Part shown: positions 7,501 through 7,770 of the stretch, one piece after another | How positions within the stretch are numbered: the first letter of the stretch is position 1 | Layout of the letters: each line of letters begins with the position of its first letter | Source: Anaerolineaceae bacterium | GTDB lineage: Bacteria > Chloroflexota > Anaerolineae > Anaerolineales > Anaerolineaceae | Assembly: GCA_011620505.1 (NCBI GenBank) | Contig: WOZA01000107.1 | Coordinates: 1 to 7,770 of the forward strand | Length of the DNA stretch: 7,770 bases | Direction of reading: 5' to 3' | Position numbers and translations under genes: made by a program | The notes under the pieces: model-generated | The model's input: the letters and a program-made list of their open reading frames with translations, nothing else | Told to the model about the DNA's origin: nothing | The model's database searches: none

Positions 7501-7770
7501 TGGGGTTCCGCAGCCGGGGGCAGGTCTTCCGGCTGGGGCGGGATGGTTGGGATGTCATCAGGGGTGAGGATGGTTTCAGGCTGAAAAGCTTCCATTACCG
7601 TCTGCGGCGCCTCCCCCTCCTTCTTTGGCTCCACAGCCCAGTGGCCGGTCTCAAAGTCAGTAATGGCTTCCGGCTCCCAATCGGGTTCCGGGAAACTATC
7701 GACCTCTTTAAATCCAGCCAGTTCCCTAAAGTAACTCGAATCTGCCGGCGTTTCTGGCTCGGGCTCAGGG
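4539..7770 (-). CDS. Class A penicillin-binding protein (PBP1A-like), 5' end outside window
   Basis: Bifunctional peptidoglycan synthase: it polymerises lipid II and crosslinks stem peptides outside the membrane. Numbering counts from GTG 7634. A Pro/Glu/Gln-rich cytoplasmic head and Lys-rich stretch precede one membrane helix (127-149). The GT51 domain has TEDKEYYNHPGFD with catalytic E214, GASTITQQLARM (245-256), RKAREI (270-275) and LELYLNEIFYG (291-301). The transpeptidase has S507-A-I-K510, S570-Y-N572 and K708-T-G-T711, all intact. A Cys-containing linker (C785, C796), a likely beta-sandwich (about 900-987) and a Pro-Thr tail follow. The frame stays open without a stop from 7634 to the edge at 7770 and codes for acidic sequence (PEPEPE, SFPEPDWEPEAI), so GTG 7634 is probably not the start. 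ATG 7595 is another option, with a purine-rich AAGGAGGGGGAGG 14 bases upstream. It is convergent with the operon and ends at a strong terminator. Confidence 0.93.
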   Translation of the reverse strand, partial: PEPEPETPADSSYFRELAGFKEVDSFPEPDWEPEAITDFETGHWAVEPKKEGEAPQTVMEAFQPETILTPDDIPTIPPQPEDLPPAAEPQPEPLPQTVEVVDPHATVLASTAFANNVNQAKEGTQPVLTAHTQPNKVTRQAQPKPAAGGSGKTPTKPKPAKGGKKSGCFGRTLLIVAIVFLLVMMGVAAFAIYKYFDIAKTLPAVDELQNRASQFETTRILDRNGNILYEIVDPNAGKRTYIPLERISPYLIAATIATEDKEYYNHPGFDLVALARALYTNYTSGEIVSGASTITQQLARMLLLPEERFEQSYERKAREIILAAEITRRYTKEQVLELYLNEIFYGNFAYGIEAAAETYFNTTAADLTLWQSSFLAGLPQAPAVYDIYNNREATLNRNKTVLLLMYQLSNEEGCIYIGENLTPVCLDAIQTLEASKTLEAYEFTKQDSVMKFPHWVVFIQSLLESQFDSQTIYRSGFTIYTTIDPDLQVAAEEAVRNQLAQMTENNATNGAVVAMDPKTGEILSMVGSADFNNAEISGQVNMALTQTRQPGSAIKPLTYLAAFEKDWTPGTLIWDVPASFPPSGDPNDTNPRYEPVNYDGRFHGPVTVRDALANSYNIPAVKTLEYVGIYDDPTTPNPDGFINLARRLGITSLNRPDYGLSLTLGGGEVSLLELTGAYQVLANEGRRVAPVAITKVIDHTGNVIYEYIPTNGEQVVRAAHAYLLSSILSDNNARAPMFGTNSVLALPFQAAVKTGTTNDYRDNWTVGYTPDLLVGVWVGNADYTPMVNTSGVSGAAPIWANIMQTGIQQLRGGSATAFARPSDVVDMTICSVSGTVPSEYCPSQRTEIFASDQGPLPKEEDLWVKSMIDSWTGLQASPACSEFTKEALTINVEDEDAIKWLKTDAGRAWADNYGFPDPLVIKPERECRLDDPRPIIDLIGLQDAITENPFKVVGVVDATANFKQYKLHWGEGENPTEWNALQEDWITTPMRSAGVLTEWDVSELDGKVITLRVTLHSTQNTEVQKKYIVRFALPTPTPTPTPTPTPTAMPTLVPTETETPMPTTVPDEPTPTPGTP
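4629..4670 (-). repeat. Hexamer repeat coding a (Pro-Thr)7 tract
   Basis: Seven imperfect copies of a six-base unit, read on the minus strand as CC(N)AC(N), encode seven Pro-Thr dipeptides (residues 989-1002 of the PBP). Third codon positions vary, so the tract is conserved at protein rather than DNA level, although copy number may change by slippage. More Pro/Thr-rich sequence continues to the stop codon. Extracytoplasmic Pro-Thr tracts usually act as extended spacers and may be glycosylated. Confidence 0.85.

Overview
The window looks like a piece of chromosome from a Chloroflexota bacterium, most likely class Anaerolineae. This is inferred from protein style: a class A penicillin-binding protein (PBP) with a Pro/Glu/Gln-rich cytoplasmic head, a beta-sandwich-like tail domain and a terminal Pro-Thr repeat; a cytosolic GH13 alpha-glucosidase; moderately GC-rich coding DNA; and an intrinsic terminator between convergent genes. 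No mobile element, CRISPR array, tRNA or rRNA was found.

Layout. Bases 1-33 may be the 3' end of an upstream gene, followed by a hairpin at 42-63 that could be its terminator. Bases 74-560 hold no gene I can support; they contain the leader of the next operon and a weak promoter candidate. A two-gene plus-strand operon follows: a GH13 alpha-glucosidase (576-2186, strong ribosome binding site), then, nine bases later and in the same reading frame, a 761-residue protein (2196-4481). That protein keeps the outline of an amino-DNA methyltransferase with a zinc-ribbon insertion, but its catalytic motifs are eroded. Its C-terminal domain resembles a degenerate PD-(D/E)XK nuclease, and its last five residues match the beta sliding clamp-binding motif. 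A strong hairpin at 4500-4528 separates the operon from a convergent minus-strand gene for a class A PBP (peptidoglycan glycosyltransferase plus transpeptidase). The PBP reading frame runs off the right edge of the window with no stop, so its N-terminus is missing or uncertain.

How the genes relate. The glucosidase would release glucose from short imported oligosaccharides in the cytosol. The PBP builds cell wall outside the membrane. The second operon gene has no visible metabolic link to the glucosidase, and tight spacing is the only sign of co-expression. It is the most interesting object here: a probable pseudo-methyltransferase with a predicted link to the replication or repair clamp.
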